Shown here: positions 37,238 to 45,803 of the stretch, piece after piece
Layout: every line of letters starts with the position of its first letter
How positions within the stretch are numbered: position 1 is the stretch's first letter
Source: G965216255 sp965216255
Lineage (GTDB): Bacteria; Bacteroidota; Rhodothermia; Rhodothermales; Bin80
DNA length: 64,000 bases
NCBI GenBank assembly: GCA_965216255.1
Contig: OZ244148.1
Coordinates: forward strand, 3,224,001-3,288,000
Direction: 5' to 3'
Position numbers and translations under genes: made by a program
The notes under the pieces: generated by a model
Databases searched by the model: none
What the model was told of the DNA's origin: nothing
The model's input: only the letters and a program-made list of their open reading frames with translations

Positions 37238-38301
37238 GTCTATCCCCGCGTGCGCGGGGAATACCCGGACTGAACTAGCCCCAATCCCCCACCCAATGGT
37301 CTATCCCCGCGTGCGCGGGGAATACGCTAAGGTGCAAGGTATGTCAAGTATATTGGCATGTCTATCCCCGCGTGCGCGGGGAATACAGACGGTTTCGGAA
37401 TAGAGCTTGGAAAATAGAGGGTCTATCCCCGCGTGCGCGGGGAATACAAAGAGGGCTCCCACGTGAGGACGTTTGCCCCAGGTCTATCCCCGCGTGCGCG
37501 GGGAATACAAGCAGGCCGACGGCTCCGAATACTGGTCCCCGGGTCTATCCCCGCGTGCGCGGGGAATACTTTTGAAGCGGCGGTCGGATGTTTGGATGGT
37601 GGGGTCTATCCCCGCGTGCGCGGGGAATACGGGTCTTCCGAGATAACCGGCTCCCATATGACGGGTCTATCCCCGCGTGCGCGGGGAATACTCAGCGTAC
37701 ATTTGTGCTGTCGGCTCAGGCTGGGGTCTATCCCCGCGTGCGCGGGGAATACACGGACAGTGGCCGGCGCTCCCGAAGGCTGTTGGGTCTATCCCCGCGT
37801 GCGCGGGGAATACAAAGCCACCCGCTACGGCACGCATCACCTTTACGGTCTATCCCCGCGTGCGCGGGGAATACCTGCGGGCGTAAATCAGGACCGCAGC
37901 CAGGACAGGTCTATCCCCGCGTGCGCGGGGAATACTTGAGGGGAAAAGGCCCCCCTAACGTGTGTTGGGGTCTATCCCCGCGTGCGCGGGGAATACAGCC
38001 CCCTCCTGTGGGGTCGCCCAGACTGCCTCGGTCTATCCCCGCGTGCGCGGGGAATACCCTATGAACCCGCAAGATGCGCAGGCTGACGGGGGTCTATCCC
38101 CGCGTGCGCGGGGAATACGATGGCCGCCTCGCCGAGCAGATAGATGACGACGGTCTATCCCCGCGTGCGCGGGGAATACTCATCGCGAACTCCGGGGTGA
38201 ATTTCCGCAACGGGTCTATCCCCGCGTGCGCGGGGAATACCAGATGTTGGTATGCTGCAACCGTGATTGCAGTGGTCTATCCCCGCGTGCGCGGGGAATA
38301 C
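37238..38301 (-). CRISPR. CRISPR array, middle piece (18 repeats)
   Basis: Eighteen 27-nt repeats start every 61 bases from 37238 to 38275, with seventeen 34-nt spacers. A G precedes nearly every repeat, so the true repeat is probably 28 nt with 33-nt spacers. Apart from that base the repeats look identical. Crucially, the arm GTCTATCCCCGCG / CGCGGGGAATAC is the palindromic stem used by Cas6e. The orientation is minus, with the leader to the right. Short ORFs crossing this piece are artefacts of the 61-base period. Confidence 0.97.
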
Positions 38302-38307
38302 TTAGCG
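38300..38307. repeat. Target-site duplication, left copy (ACTTAGCG)
   Basis: These 8 bases include the last two bases of a CRISPR repeat and the first six of a spacer. The second copy is at 40959-40966, beyond the IS. Confidence 0.88.
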
Positions 38308-38338
38308 CTACCCTTTACCCACATTTGTGACTTGACAT
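38308..38338 (+). repeat. Left terminal inverted repeat of the IS4/Tn5-type element
   Basis: The 31 bases begin CTACCCTT and end GACTTGACAT. They pair with 40928-40958 in inverse orientation at 24 of 31 positions. Confidence 0.9.
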
Positions 38339-38366
38339 TGTGATTTGTGCCGCGTAGATTGGCCGC

Positions 38367-40670
38367 ATGACTGCCCAAAATCAGATCCTGCGGACACTGC
38401 GGTCTTCGGAAACACGGCTTGAGCGGGTGATGGATGCACACCCCGACGCGGGCCGGACGGCGCTGAGTCGCCGCGTCTGCGAGGCTTTCAGATTCCATGA
38501 TGTGAAGGGGCAGCCGCAGCAAGCCGGGTGTCTGAAGGCACTAAGGACATTGGAATCCGAGGGCAGGCTGTCATTGCCGGCGCCTAAGCGCTGCATCCAA
38601 GGCAGTAATGCACGTCTTTTGGACCAGCCGGTGCCAGAGGCAGAGGATGTGCCCGCTTCACTCAGGGATATCAGGGGGTTGGAACTGGAGCTGGTCGAAG
38701 ACGACGCGCAGCGCGCCATCTGGAACACGCTCATGGCCACAGAGCATCCGCAGGGTGCGACGAAGTTCGCGGGGGCACAACTGCGGTATCTCTTTCGGAG
38801 CGAGCACGGCTATCTGGGGGCGATCGGCTTTGCGGCTTCCGCCCTGTATCTTGGGCCGCGCGATGCGTGGATGGCCTGGTCAGAGGAGCAGCGCCAGAAG
38901 CATCTGCACTACGTTGTGGGACTGAACCGGTTCTTGATTCGACCGGAGATCCGGTGCAAGAACCTGGCCAGTCATCTTTTGGGGAAGGTGCTGAGGCGAT
39001 TGCTACAGGACTTTTTCCAGCGCTACGGGTATCGTCCGTGGGTGGTGGAGACGTTTGTGGGGCCCGATCAGCGGGGGACGTGTTTCCGGGCGGCGGGCTT
39101 CCTGTATGTGGGCAAGACCTCCGGTCGGGGCCGGCATGCCCGCACCAAGGCGTGCACCACTTCGAAGAAGGCGGTCTTCGTCTTTGAGTTGGATCGCCGC
39201 TGGCGCGCGCGTCTCGGGGTGCCGCATGTAGAGGCCTACCCCCGGCTGGAAGTGGGTGCGGGACTGTGCAGCGACACTTGGGCGCAGCAGGAGTTTGGCG
39301 GCGCGCCGCTGGGGGACAAGCGGCGCACGGACCGCCTGGTCCAGAGTGTCGCTATATTGGCCCGAACACCGGGAGAGCCCATGACGGCAGGCATCGAGGT
39401 CGAGAGTGCAGCGGTAAAGGGGTATTATCGCTTCATAGAGAAGGTTAACAGCAAGAAGGTTACACCAAAGAAGATCCTGGAACCGCATCGGATGCGTACG
39501 ATAGAGCGGATGCGTACGCAGACGACGGTATTGTGCGTAGAGGACGAGACGATCATCACCTACAGTACGCGTCCGAAATGCGAGGGTCTAGAGGTGATCG
39601 GTAGCAACCAGACCACAGCGAAGGCCCAGGGTGTGCGTTTGCACGCTACGCTGGCCCTGAGTGCAGAGGGGTTGCCGCTGGGGCTGTTGCGCTGTGCGTA
39701 TGCGCCCGAGAAAGGGCCCCACAAGCCAGCAACGCAGCGCTGGGTAGACGGATTCAACGACACGGTCGAGGCGGCCTCGCATCTCAGTGGCAGGACACGC
39801 GTGATCAGCGTCATGGACCGGGAAGGGGACATGTTTGCCGTCTTCGAGGCGTGGCGGAGTCAGCGGCGGACCCACGTGTTGGTGCGGGCCAAGGTGGATC
39901 GCATCCTGGCAGGGAAGCAGAAGCTGTTTGCGTCCATGCGCGGGGGTGCCCCGGACGGATTCGTAGAGGTGCCCATAGCCCGTCTGAGCCGCCGCGAGAA
40001 GTCGGGCCGTCTGCTGCATGAGAAACGAGGGGGCCGCATGGCGCGCATGGCGGTGCGCTACCGCCAGCTGGCTCTTCGTCCCACAGACGGCTTCACGGGC
40101 GAGGCGGTGCGGGTAAGTGGCATTCACCTCCGTGAGGAGGCGCCTCCGGAGGCAGAGACGCCTATAGAGTGGTATTTGCTCACAACCGTGGAGGTAACTA
40201 CGCGCGAGGAGGCCCTGAAGATGGTGGACTATTACGCGCAGCGGTGGCGCATTGAAGACGCCTTTCGGGTACTCAAGAGCGGGTGCAAGGTGGAGGAGTT
40301 GAGCATGCAAAAGGCCAGCAGCCTACACTGCGCCATTACCATCTATGCCGTGATGGCCTGGCGCCTGCTGTTGATGACGCTATTGAGGCGCGAGGTGCCA
40401 GAGGCCGAGGCCCAGATCCTGTTTACGGACACGGAGCTGCGTGCGCTTGAGGCCTATGCCCACCGCTACCGCCTGCCGCTTCCCAAGGATCTGGCTTCGG
40501 CGATCCTGGTGATGGCTATCCTGGGCGGTTACATGAACCGGAAGAATGACCCGCCGCCGGGGGTCAAGATCATGTGGCGCGGCTACAGCCGCCTGGAAAT
40601 AGGGGCCGAGTTCGTTGCTGCGGAGCAGTACCTGAGCAAGGCGACAGCAGTGCCTGTTCAGCGGGAATAG
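38367..40670 (+). CDS. DruA-like (DUF4338) domain fused to Tn5/IS4-type transposase
   Basis: The 767-residue protein has two parts. Residues about 100-285 are a DUF4338 domain as in the Druantia protein DruA (LRYLFRSEHGYLGAIGFAAS, GPRDAWMAWSEEQRQKHL, NRFLIRPEIRCKNLASHLL, WVVETFVGPDQRGTCFRAAG). Residues about 300-767 are a Tn5-like transposase with an N-terminal WAQQEFGGAPLGDKRRTDRL, Asp in CVEDET, Asp in ISVMDREGDMF, and Glu in YYAQRWRIEDAFRVLKSGC. Transposition is the clear role. What the DUF4338 part does (target or partner recognition, defence) is unknown. The frame is intact, so the element may still move. Confidence 0.85.
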   Translation: MTAQNQILRTLRSSETRLERVMDAHPDAGRTALSRRVCEAFRFHDVKGQPQQAGCLKALRTLESEGRLSLPAPKRCIQGSNARLLDQPVPEAEDVPASLRDIRGLELELVEDDAQRAIWNTLMATEHPQGATKFAGAQLRYLFRSEHGYLGAIGFAASALYLGPRDAWMAWSEEQRQKHLHYVVGLNRFLIRPEIRCKNLASHLLGKVLRRLLQDFFQRYGYRPWVVETFVGPDQRGTCFRAAGFLYVGKTSGRGRHARTKACTTSKKAVFVFELDRRWRARLGVPHVEAYPRLEVGAGLCSDTWAQQEFGGAPLGDKRRTDRLVQSVAILARTPGEPMTAGIEVESAAVKGYYRFIEKVNSKKVTPKKILEPHRMRTIERMRTQTTVLCVEDETIITYSTRPKCEGLEVIGSNQTTAKAQGVRLHATLALSAEGLPLGLLRCAYAPEKGPHKPATQRWVDGFNDTVEAASHLSGRTRVISVMDREGDMFAVFEAWRSQRRTHVLVRAKVDRILAGKQKLFASMRGGAPDGFVEVPIARLSRREKSGRLLHEKRGGRMARMAVRYRQLALRPTDGFTGEAVRVSGIHLREEAPPEAETPIEWYLLTTVEVTTREEALKMVDYYAQRWRIEDAFRVLKSGCKVEELSMQKASSLHCAITIYAVMAWRLLLMTLLRREVPEAEAQILFTDTELRALEAYAHRYRLPLPKDLASAILVMAILGGYMNRKNDPPPGVKIMWRGYSRLEIGAEFVAAEQYLSKATAVPVQRE

Positions 40671-40958
40671 CACCGGGCGTGCGAGTGACAAAGGGAACAA
40701 ATTGGAGGAAAACGGGACAGAACAGACAACGCTCAGGCACCATAATGCCCCGAAAGCGCTATATCGATATGCATTCGAGCTTGGCCCTCTTTCGAAAGAC
40801 CAAGCCGTTCTACCGCCCATATTCCGGGCATTGAATCCAAGTTCCACGGCCAAAGTGGCTGCGTCCTGACCTCCCAGGCAAGATCGCAATTCTGCTAAAC
40901 AGGCCGGAAAATCAAAGATGCGACATTATGTCAAGTCCGAGAAGTGGACCAAGGGTAG
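40671..40958. other. Non-coding right end of the IS4/Tn5-type element
   Basis: These 288 bases follow the transposase stop and end with the inverted repeat (40928-40958). No second gene is visible. Confidence 0.7.
40928..40958 (-). repeat. Right terminal inverted repeat of the IS4/Tn5-type element
   Basis: The inverse partner of 38308-38338. Read on the minus strand it begins CTACCCTT and ends GACTTGACAT. Confidence 0.9.
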
Positions 40959-40966
40959 ACTTAGCG
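40959..40966. repeat. Target-site duplication, right copy (ACTTAGCG)
   Basis: The second copy of the 8-bp duplication. The spacer it belongs to continues to 40994. Confidence 0.88.
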
Positions 40967-40994
40967 AGCGCGCTTTGGCAATCCTATGACGCGG

Positions 40995-41875
40995 GTCTAT
41001 CCCCGCGTGCGCGGGGAATACCGACATTGGCCTATGGCCGCGTTGATGGCAGATGGTCTATCCCCGCGTGCGCGGGGAATACCGCCGTGCCTACGCTACG
41101 TGAAAGGCAAGATGTGGTCTATCCCCGCGTGCGCGGGGAATACCAGGGCAGGCGGGCCTTCGATCATGCTCTCCGCGGTCTATCCCCGCGTGCGCGGGGA
41201 ATACGTCAGCATATCCGTCCCTACAGCCACGATGACAGGTCTATCCCCGCGTGCGCGGGGAATACATCTTGCCACGGAGTAAACGGCCATTTTCTGCGGG
41301 TCTATCCCCGCGTGCGCGGGGAATACCCCGTGTCGCTGTAGGTACTCCCACTGATCTCGGGTCTATCCCCGCGTGCGCGGGGAATACTCAACCACATGAA
41401 CTTGAACGTCGCATACGCTAGGTCTATCCCCGCGTGCGCGGGGAATACGTCTCACGGCTTTATCGTTTACGCTCCCGCGCGGGTCTATCCCCGCGTGCGC
41501 GGGGAATACAAATTCGCGCCGGTCAAATTCGCGCCGGTAAGAGGTCTATCCCCGCGTGCGCGGGGAATACGTGAGCTATACAGGCTGAATCGCAACTCTA
41601 ACAGGTCTATCCCCGCGTGCGCGGGGAATACAGCATGTCAAGGAACAATTGGGGCCCTGACGCGGGTCTATCCCCGCGTGCGCGGGGAATACTCTCGCTG
41701 GAGGGCAATACTGGCGAGGGGGTAGGGTCTATCCCCGCGTGCGCGGGGAATACGGTGGAGCAAACCAAAAGAAAATCCATGACCAAGGTCTATCCCCGCG
41801 TGCGCGGGGAATACAGCCATACGTACTTGCGCTTCTTCCATAACAGCGGTCTATCCCCGCGTGCGCGGGGAATAC
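40995..41875 (-). CRISPR. CRISPR array, leader-proximal piece (15 repeats)
   Basis: Fifteen repeats start every 61 bases from 40995 to 41849 with fourteen 34-nt spacers. They have the same sequence as in the middle piece. The last repeat is 122 bases from the end of cas2, so this is the leader end and the part most likely to be transcribed. One spacer (about 41510-41543) is made of a 14-base unit, AAATTCGCGCCGGT, present twice with one base between. Confidence 0.97.
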
Positions 41876-41997
41876 TCTTCACATACTTGTATACATACTC
41901 CGGTGTGAGATCGTAGCCATGTGTGTAGCAAGTTTGTAGTAAGCCACTACGCCCCATATTAGTGCGCAACATGTCAAAGAACTACAAATGCATCCGA
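41876..41997 (-). promoter_or_regulatory. CRISPR leader between cas2 and the first repeat
   Basis: The 122 bases between the cas2 stop and the youngest repeat occupy the leader position of type I-E loci. They are richer in A/T than the array. Read on the minus strand they contain TTGACA (around 41970) as a possible -35-like element, but no convincing paired -10 element. Assignment rests on position. Confidence 0.65.
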
Positions 41998-42291
41998 TCA
42001 GTGTCTTTTCAAGATCAATATGCCATCAGCATCGACTATCTCTTTGCTCGGTTCACCAAGCGCTTCTATGCGCAGATTCCCGGATGCGGTTCTGTCGCGC
42101 CATACCATGACGATAGCTCCACGGCCAAGTGAAGTCCACCAGGATGTCAAAATGGTCCAGAGACGCCCGCGAACTGTAGCCGAAAGATCTGGAGCGACAT
42201 ACATGCCTGGGGCAATCTCCAGCATAATGGACGTGAGCAACCCACGATAACGAGACTCTACGTCCCGGGTTACGACGATTGTCATGGGCAT
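41998..42291 (-). CDS. cas2: CRISPR-associated Cas2, type I-E
   Basis: The 97-residue protein has the Cas2e pattern: MPMTIVVTRDVESRYRGLLT, LEIAPGMYVAPDLSATVRGR, WWTSLGRGAIVMVW. Cas2 forms the core of the Cas1-Cas2 integrase that inserts new spacers at the leader end. A second ATG two codons later is possible; the first matches E. coli Cas2 better. It follows cas1 by 15 bases and is the last cas gene before the leader. Confidence 0.93.
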   Translation of the reverse strand: MPMTIVVTRDVESRYRGLLTSIMLEIAPGMYVAPDLSATVRGRLWTILTSWWTSLGRGAIVMVWRDRTASGNLRIEALGEPSKEIVDADGILILKRH

Positions 42292-42306
42292 AGTCGTACT
42301 TGCTTC

Positions 42307-43185
42307 CTATTTCGTGACTTGCTCAAACAATGCGTGGATACGTTCGATCATTGTAGGGATTACCCGATGTTTCACGATCGCTTCGCCAATCTGACGACGC
42401 GTTCTTCGCTCAATGCTTACGTCAGGTCGCCCAGCAACGTGTTTCGCTGCTCGGAAGGCGTACGTTATTGTGACTTTGTCCCGGTAAAGGTCGGCAATGT
42501 CCAAGACAAAGGACTGCCCTGGATTCTCGTGTATGAAACCAAGTTGTGGGATGGTGCCAGTCGAGGCGACGGCTATCGCGGCAGCTCCTTCAACCGCACT
42601 TGCGGCGTGATTCAACGCTTGATTGGGAAGATCTGCAGAATCGGGATTCGCCCGATCATAGCGACGCCCCTTCCACTCGATACCCACTTGTTGTGCGATG
42701 AGCCGATAAACTTGTTTCATGCGGGCACCTTCCATACCGCGCAACATGTCGATATCACCTTGAGGCAGCGATTGCCCGAATCGCCATGCATACATTCTAC
42801 GTGCTATGTCAGACCGAAGACCTCGATCCGCCCAACAGTAGGCTTGCTTTCGTGCAAGGCCAGATCGCTCGGAATACAGTGGGGGTGCGGTGTACATCCT
42901 GACTCCATTCTCTCCGACTGCAGCCAAAGCAGTGCGCGCATTTGCAAGAAGCCGAAGCGCATCGTGGCTGACGGTAGATCCCGGGCCTAGCATTATCATT
43001 GAGACGCCCTGTAATGGGATAGCGTATTCACCGGGCAATAGCGCATCGGATTCGGTCGCAGTTCCTTGCAGGAACACGAGCGTGCCCTCGCAGGCTCTAA
43101 GTCCTCCGCGTGCTAGGTAAAGGAGTCCCGCACGGTCTTTATGGGGAACTCTGGCACTGTCGAGACCTAGTCTGCCTTTAAACAT
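42307..43185 (-). CDS. cas1: CRISPR-associated Cas1, type I-E
   Basis: The 292-residue integrase has a short N-terminal beta domain and a helical catalytic domain in which the metal ligands are visible: Glu152 in RGMEGARMK, His219 in GFIHENPG and Asp229/Asp232 in FVLDIADLY. Length and motifs match Cas1e (about 300 residues). Together with Cas2 it should be competent for spacer acquisition. It starts 7 bases after cas6e. Confidence 0.95.
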   Translation of the reverse strand: MFKGRLGLDSARVPHKDRAGLLYLARGGLRACEGTLVFLQGTATESDALLPGEYAIPLQGVSMIMLGPGSTVSHDALRLLANARTALAAVGENGVRMYTAPPLYSERSGLARKQAYCWADRGLRSDIARRMYAWRFGQSLPQGDIDMLRGMEGARMKQVYRLIAQQVGIEWKGRRYDRANPDSADLPNQALNHAASAVEGAAAIAVASTGTIPQLGFIHENPGQSFVLDIADLYRDKVTITYAFRAAKHVAGRPDVSIERRTRRQIGEAIVKHRVIPTMIERIHALFEQVTK

Positions 43186-43192
43186 GGGTCCT

Positions 43193-43969
43193 TCAGCGTA
43201 ATTGTCCGGGTGGTCTGAGCAAGAGCATCCCGTATCCGTAGGCGCGGTGCCTTCCTAAACCGTGCTCCAGCAAGTTCTGAAAAAGGTCAACATTCTCAAT
43301 TCTTAGGAGGCCGTGGAACGTTGCATCGGGCCCTTCAGAACCCGATTCGCCTCGAGAAACGCGGTTACGCCGGAATCGAGATAGACGTGTGGCGTGGCGG
43401 TTGAGTTGGGCTGCCTCACCGAGCCTTTCCTCCAGCCAAGCCAAATAAACAATTTCTCTGCTTTGGGATTCTGCTGACGCCCAGACGCCATTCTCCGAGC
43501 GCTGACGCGTTACCTCTACTAGGAATGCATCAAGTTCCACACCCTTCTTGAATTGCCTACCACCAACTATCTGATCGGATTTCAGCCTGCGAACCGGCCG
43601 TACGCGTAAGTCGAATCCGACTTGTTGTCCTACGGTCCATTCGGTCGGCATGACCTTTCCCTGAATTCGATCGATATCGATTACGCTCGCGTATTCAGGC
43701 AGTCCGTGAATCCTGCCTAATTCCTGAAGTCGCTCATGATCTTGCTGGCTGTAGGCATAGAGGTTTGCCACTACGGCGCCGGGCGCGACCAATAGGCGAA
43801 ATGGACGAAGCTGGCGGGGTCCGAATAATTCGTCGACAAGATGGTGAAGAGCACGGCCCTCGTCGAATTCATAGGTTTGGTGCCCGCGGCGAATCCAACC
43901 GCGATCCCCGGCCCACCGAGCAAGTCTATCCATCGCAACCGGTACGCGGATAAGGTAAAGACAGTTCAT
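43193..43969 (-). CDS. cas6e: crRNA endonuclease Cas6e (CasE/Cse3)
   Basis: The 258-residue protein has the two ferredoxin-like folds of Cas6e. The N-terminal MNCLYLIRVPVAMDRLARWA and RALHHLVDELFG belong to the first, and the glycine-rich loop HGLGRHRAYGYGMLLL closes the second. It cuts the repeat hairpin of the pre-crRNA and stays on the mature crRNA as part of Cascade. Its ATG overlaps the cas5e stop by 4 bases. Confidence 0.93.
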   Translation of the reverse strand: MNCLYLIRVPVAMDRLARWAGDRGWIRRGHQTYEFDEGRALHHLVDELFGPRQLRPFRLLVAPGAVVANLYAYSQQDHERLQELGRIHGLPEYASVIDIDRIQGKVMPTEWTVGQQVGFDLRVRPVRRLKSDQIVGGRQFKKGVELDAFLVEVTRQRSENGVWASAESQSREIVYLAWLEERLGEAAQLNRHATRLSRFRRNRVSRGESGSEGPDATFHGLLRIENVDLFQNLLEHGLGRHRAYGYGMLLLRPPGQLR

Positions 43970-44685
43970 CTATGCTTTGCTTTCCCGTAAATCTGCCCTT
44001 CAATGACATGGCGCGATCCGCTGTGCATCCCTGTTCGCCAGTTCCTCAAATCGCCGAGTTCGGAGACCCGTTCTACCTGAGGGCCCGATTCTGGTCCCTC
44101 GCTCGCTGGCCAAGCAGCGCGGAAGGGTCCAGATCCGGGCAGAAGTCCAAGGGCGGCGTATGCCGAGTCTGCTACCACCCATCCTTGCATCAAGCGACAC
44201 GAAGGCAGACAAGATTTGCGACCGATAAACAGCGGGCGGGCCGGGCGTTCAAGGAATTCGGCGAGTTTTTCTATTGTGGGGTATTCGCCCGCAGGGTTAA
44301 GCCTCAAGACAATCTGCACGGCTTGGTCGGCAAGGTAGTACCTGGTGCGTCGATGCGGTGCACTGTAACTGGCACCTCCACGGCCGACGGGCGAGCCCCA
44401 CGTAGTCCAACACTTGTCCGATTTTGAGAGAAGGGCATTTTGAATATCCGTCAGGATAGGCAAGGAACCGGATCGTCGTTCATGGCGGGTGGCAAATATC
44501 AGTCGATCTTGTAAAGTCTGGTGTGCAGAGCGATCCGACCAATGCCAGCCGAGTGCATTCGCGAACAGACCCGTCACCATGGAAGCAGCAGGGAAGTCGC
44601 GCGTGGGGCCAACCTGATCTACAGCGACTCCGCCGAAAGCCATTATTGGCGCCTCAAGACGTACCACCAACCACCGATGATTCAC
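43966..44685 (-). CDS. cas5e: Cascade subunit Cas5e (CasD)
   Basis: The 239-residue protein starts with the Cas5 RAMP strand (NHRWLVVRLEAPIMAFGG) and PTRDFPAASMVTGLFANALG, and has the YLADQAVQIVLRL segment of the family. It caps the 5' handle of crRNA in Cascade. GTG at 44685 was chosen because it forms a 4-base GTGA overlap with the cas7e stop, as every other junction in this operon does; an in-frame ATG at 44715 would overlap cas7e by 34 bases. Confidence 0.88.
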   Translation of the reverse strand: MNHRWLVVRLEAPIMAFGGVAVDQVGPTRDFPAASMVTGLFANALGWHWSDRSAHQTLQDRLIFATRHERRSGSLPILTDIQNALLSKSDKCWTTWGSPVGRGGASYSAPHRRTRYYLADQAVQIVLRLNPAGEYPTIEKLAEFLERPARPLFIGRKSCLPSCRLMQGWVVADSAYAALGLLPGSGPFRAAWPASEGPESGPQVERVSELGDLRNWRTGMHSGSRHVIEGQIYGKAKHR

Positions 44686-45803
44686 GTCATACCTCCTGGT
44701 AGGGTCTTCGCCCACCGCGCGAGTTCACTTAGCGATCCAGGTTTTGCTCTCGGCAGTTCGATATCGATGAGGGTCATCACGCGCCGATCTTCCCCTGTGT
44801 TGTACATTTCGTCGAGTTGTTGAAGATAATTCGCTAACGCTTTGACAGCAGTAGCAGTATCTGGCTTGCACGGTCGGCGAAAAGCCTCGGCAAGAGATCG
44901 AGGTTGGCGATCTCCGGCCTCAAGGAGCATGAATGAAGCTCGACCATAAGGGGCAGTAGATCCGCGCTTTGATCCCGGAGAAACCTCGGCAATTAAATGA
45001 ATGAAGTTAGAGAGGACCTTTCCGGCGATTTCTATATCGTGTCCTAAGTTCTCCCCCAAACCTGGGAGGTCGACTACAACATAGCCGTAGAATAACCCGG
45101 AAGTCAGTTCGGTTTCCTGAATCGTATCGGCTCCCGGCTCTCCTTCGGATAAGTCGTCTACTGCGGTGAAAAAATCGCTCTCGGCTTCCTCGGCATGTAC
45201 CGTGAATGCGTGAGCTACGTGCACCGGGGCAGTGATATTGGCGTCGGTATCCGAGGTGACCATACGTCCGAACAACGCGGAAATCAATCCGGCGGGAAGC
45301 GATGTGCTTTCTCGCATTACTTTGATGTTCTGCCGGAACTCCTTTTTCCACTCTTGGGCGGAATTTTTGGCGGCATTGGCATCGCCATTGGCTCCTATGG
45401 CCAGCCTTTCCGCTTCTCGAGCTAACCAGGTAATTTCTGGCGCTCCGAATAGCAAGGTTTGGCGACTTTTCTTAGTTATTCCCTTGTCGCCGTAGACGGC
45501 TTTTTGAATCTCTGGTTCGAGTGCATCCACTACTTCGTCTGAATAGCGGTTGCGAAGTGGTCCAATTATCTTTTGTGTAACCAACTCTCGGGACCGATAG
45601 GCAGCTTCCGCGCCATCGATTTGATCCAATGCATGTGGGTCGTCCGCCATTCGCCAGTGCCGCTTCAGACACTGGGAGGAAACGCGTGTGCGAGATGCGC
45701 CGCCATATATCAGCCGCTTTGCCAACCCGGCATCGTCGCGATTGAGTAGGGCAGCCGCATAAGGGCTGAGCGTGTGGATTTGTAGAAACCGTGGTTCGGT
45801 CAT
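44682..45803 (-). CDS. cas7e: Cascade backbone subunit Cas7e (CasC)
   Basis: The 373-residue protein begins MTEPRFLQIHTLSPYAAALL and has the diagnostic YGGASRTRVSSQCLKRHWR near residue 35, with GLFYGYVVVDL and ASFMLLEAGDRQPRS further on. Six copies normally form the crRNA-binding filament of Cascade. Start and stop overlap its neighbours by 4 bases. Confidence 0.94.
   Translation of the reverse strand: MTEPRFLQIHTLSPYAAALLNRDDAGLAKRLIYGGASRTRVSSQCLKRHWRMADDPHALDQIDGAEAAYRSRELVTQKIIGPLRNRYSDEVVDALEPEIQKAVYGDKGITKKSRQTLLFGAPEITWLAREAERLAIGANGDANAAKNSAQEWKKEFRQNIKVMRESTSLPAGLISALFGRMVTSDTDANITAPVHVAHAFTVHAEEAESDFFTAVDDLSEGEPGADTIQETELTSGLFYGYVVVDLPGLGENLGHDIEIAGKVLSNFIHLIAEVSPGSKRGSTAPYGRASFMLLEAGDRQPRSLAEAFRRPCKPDTATAVKALANYLQQLDEMYNTGEDRRVMTLIDIELPRAKPGSLSELARWAKTLPGGMT

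Larger units (their letters stand above)
38308..40958 (+). mobile_element. IS4/Tn5-type insertion sequence at a CRISPR repeat-spacer junction
   Basis: The element is 2651 bp long and is bounded by 8-bp direct repeats ACTTAGCG. Its ends are 31-bp terminal inverted repeats (38308-38338 and 40928-40958) that match at 24 of 31 positions, starting CTACCCTT and ending GACTTGACAT. Removal with one copy of the duplication restores repeat + 34-nt spacer (40961-40994) + repeat. The single gene inside encodes a DUF4338-transposase fusion. Confidence 0.92.

Noticed and set aside
37221..38343. Overlapping ORFs across the middle CRISPR piece with repeated SIPACAGNT / LSPRARGI / VYPRVRGEY
   Set aside because: They are translations of the 61-base repeat-spacer period in different frames and are a known annotation artefact, not repeat proteins.
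35141..41875. Self-targeting spacers against sequences in the window
   Set aside because: I compared spacers by eye with the IS elements and genes and saw no match; a real search was not possible.
40928..41916. Similar repeat ORFs across the leader-proximal CRISPR piece
   Set aside because: Same artefact; the frames follow the repeat units and have no independent gene features.
41876..41997. PAM deduction from the base next to each repeat
   Set aside because: The neighbouring base is mostly G but varies, and without protospacers no PAM can be stated.
44682..44715. ATG at 44715 as the cas5e start
   Set aside because: It would overlap cas7e by 34 bases; the GTG at 44685 gives the 4-base overlap seen throughout the operon and starts at the conserved first strand.
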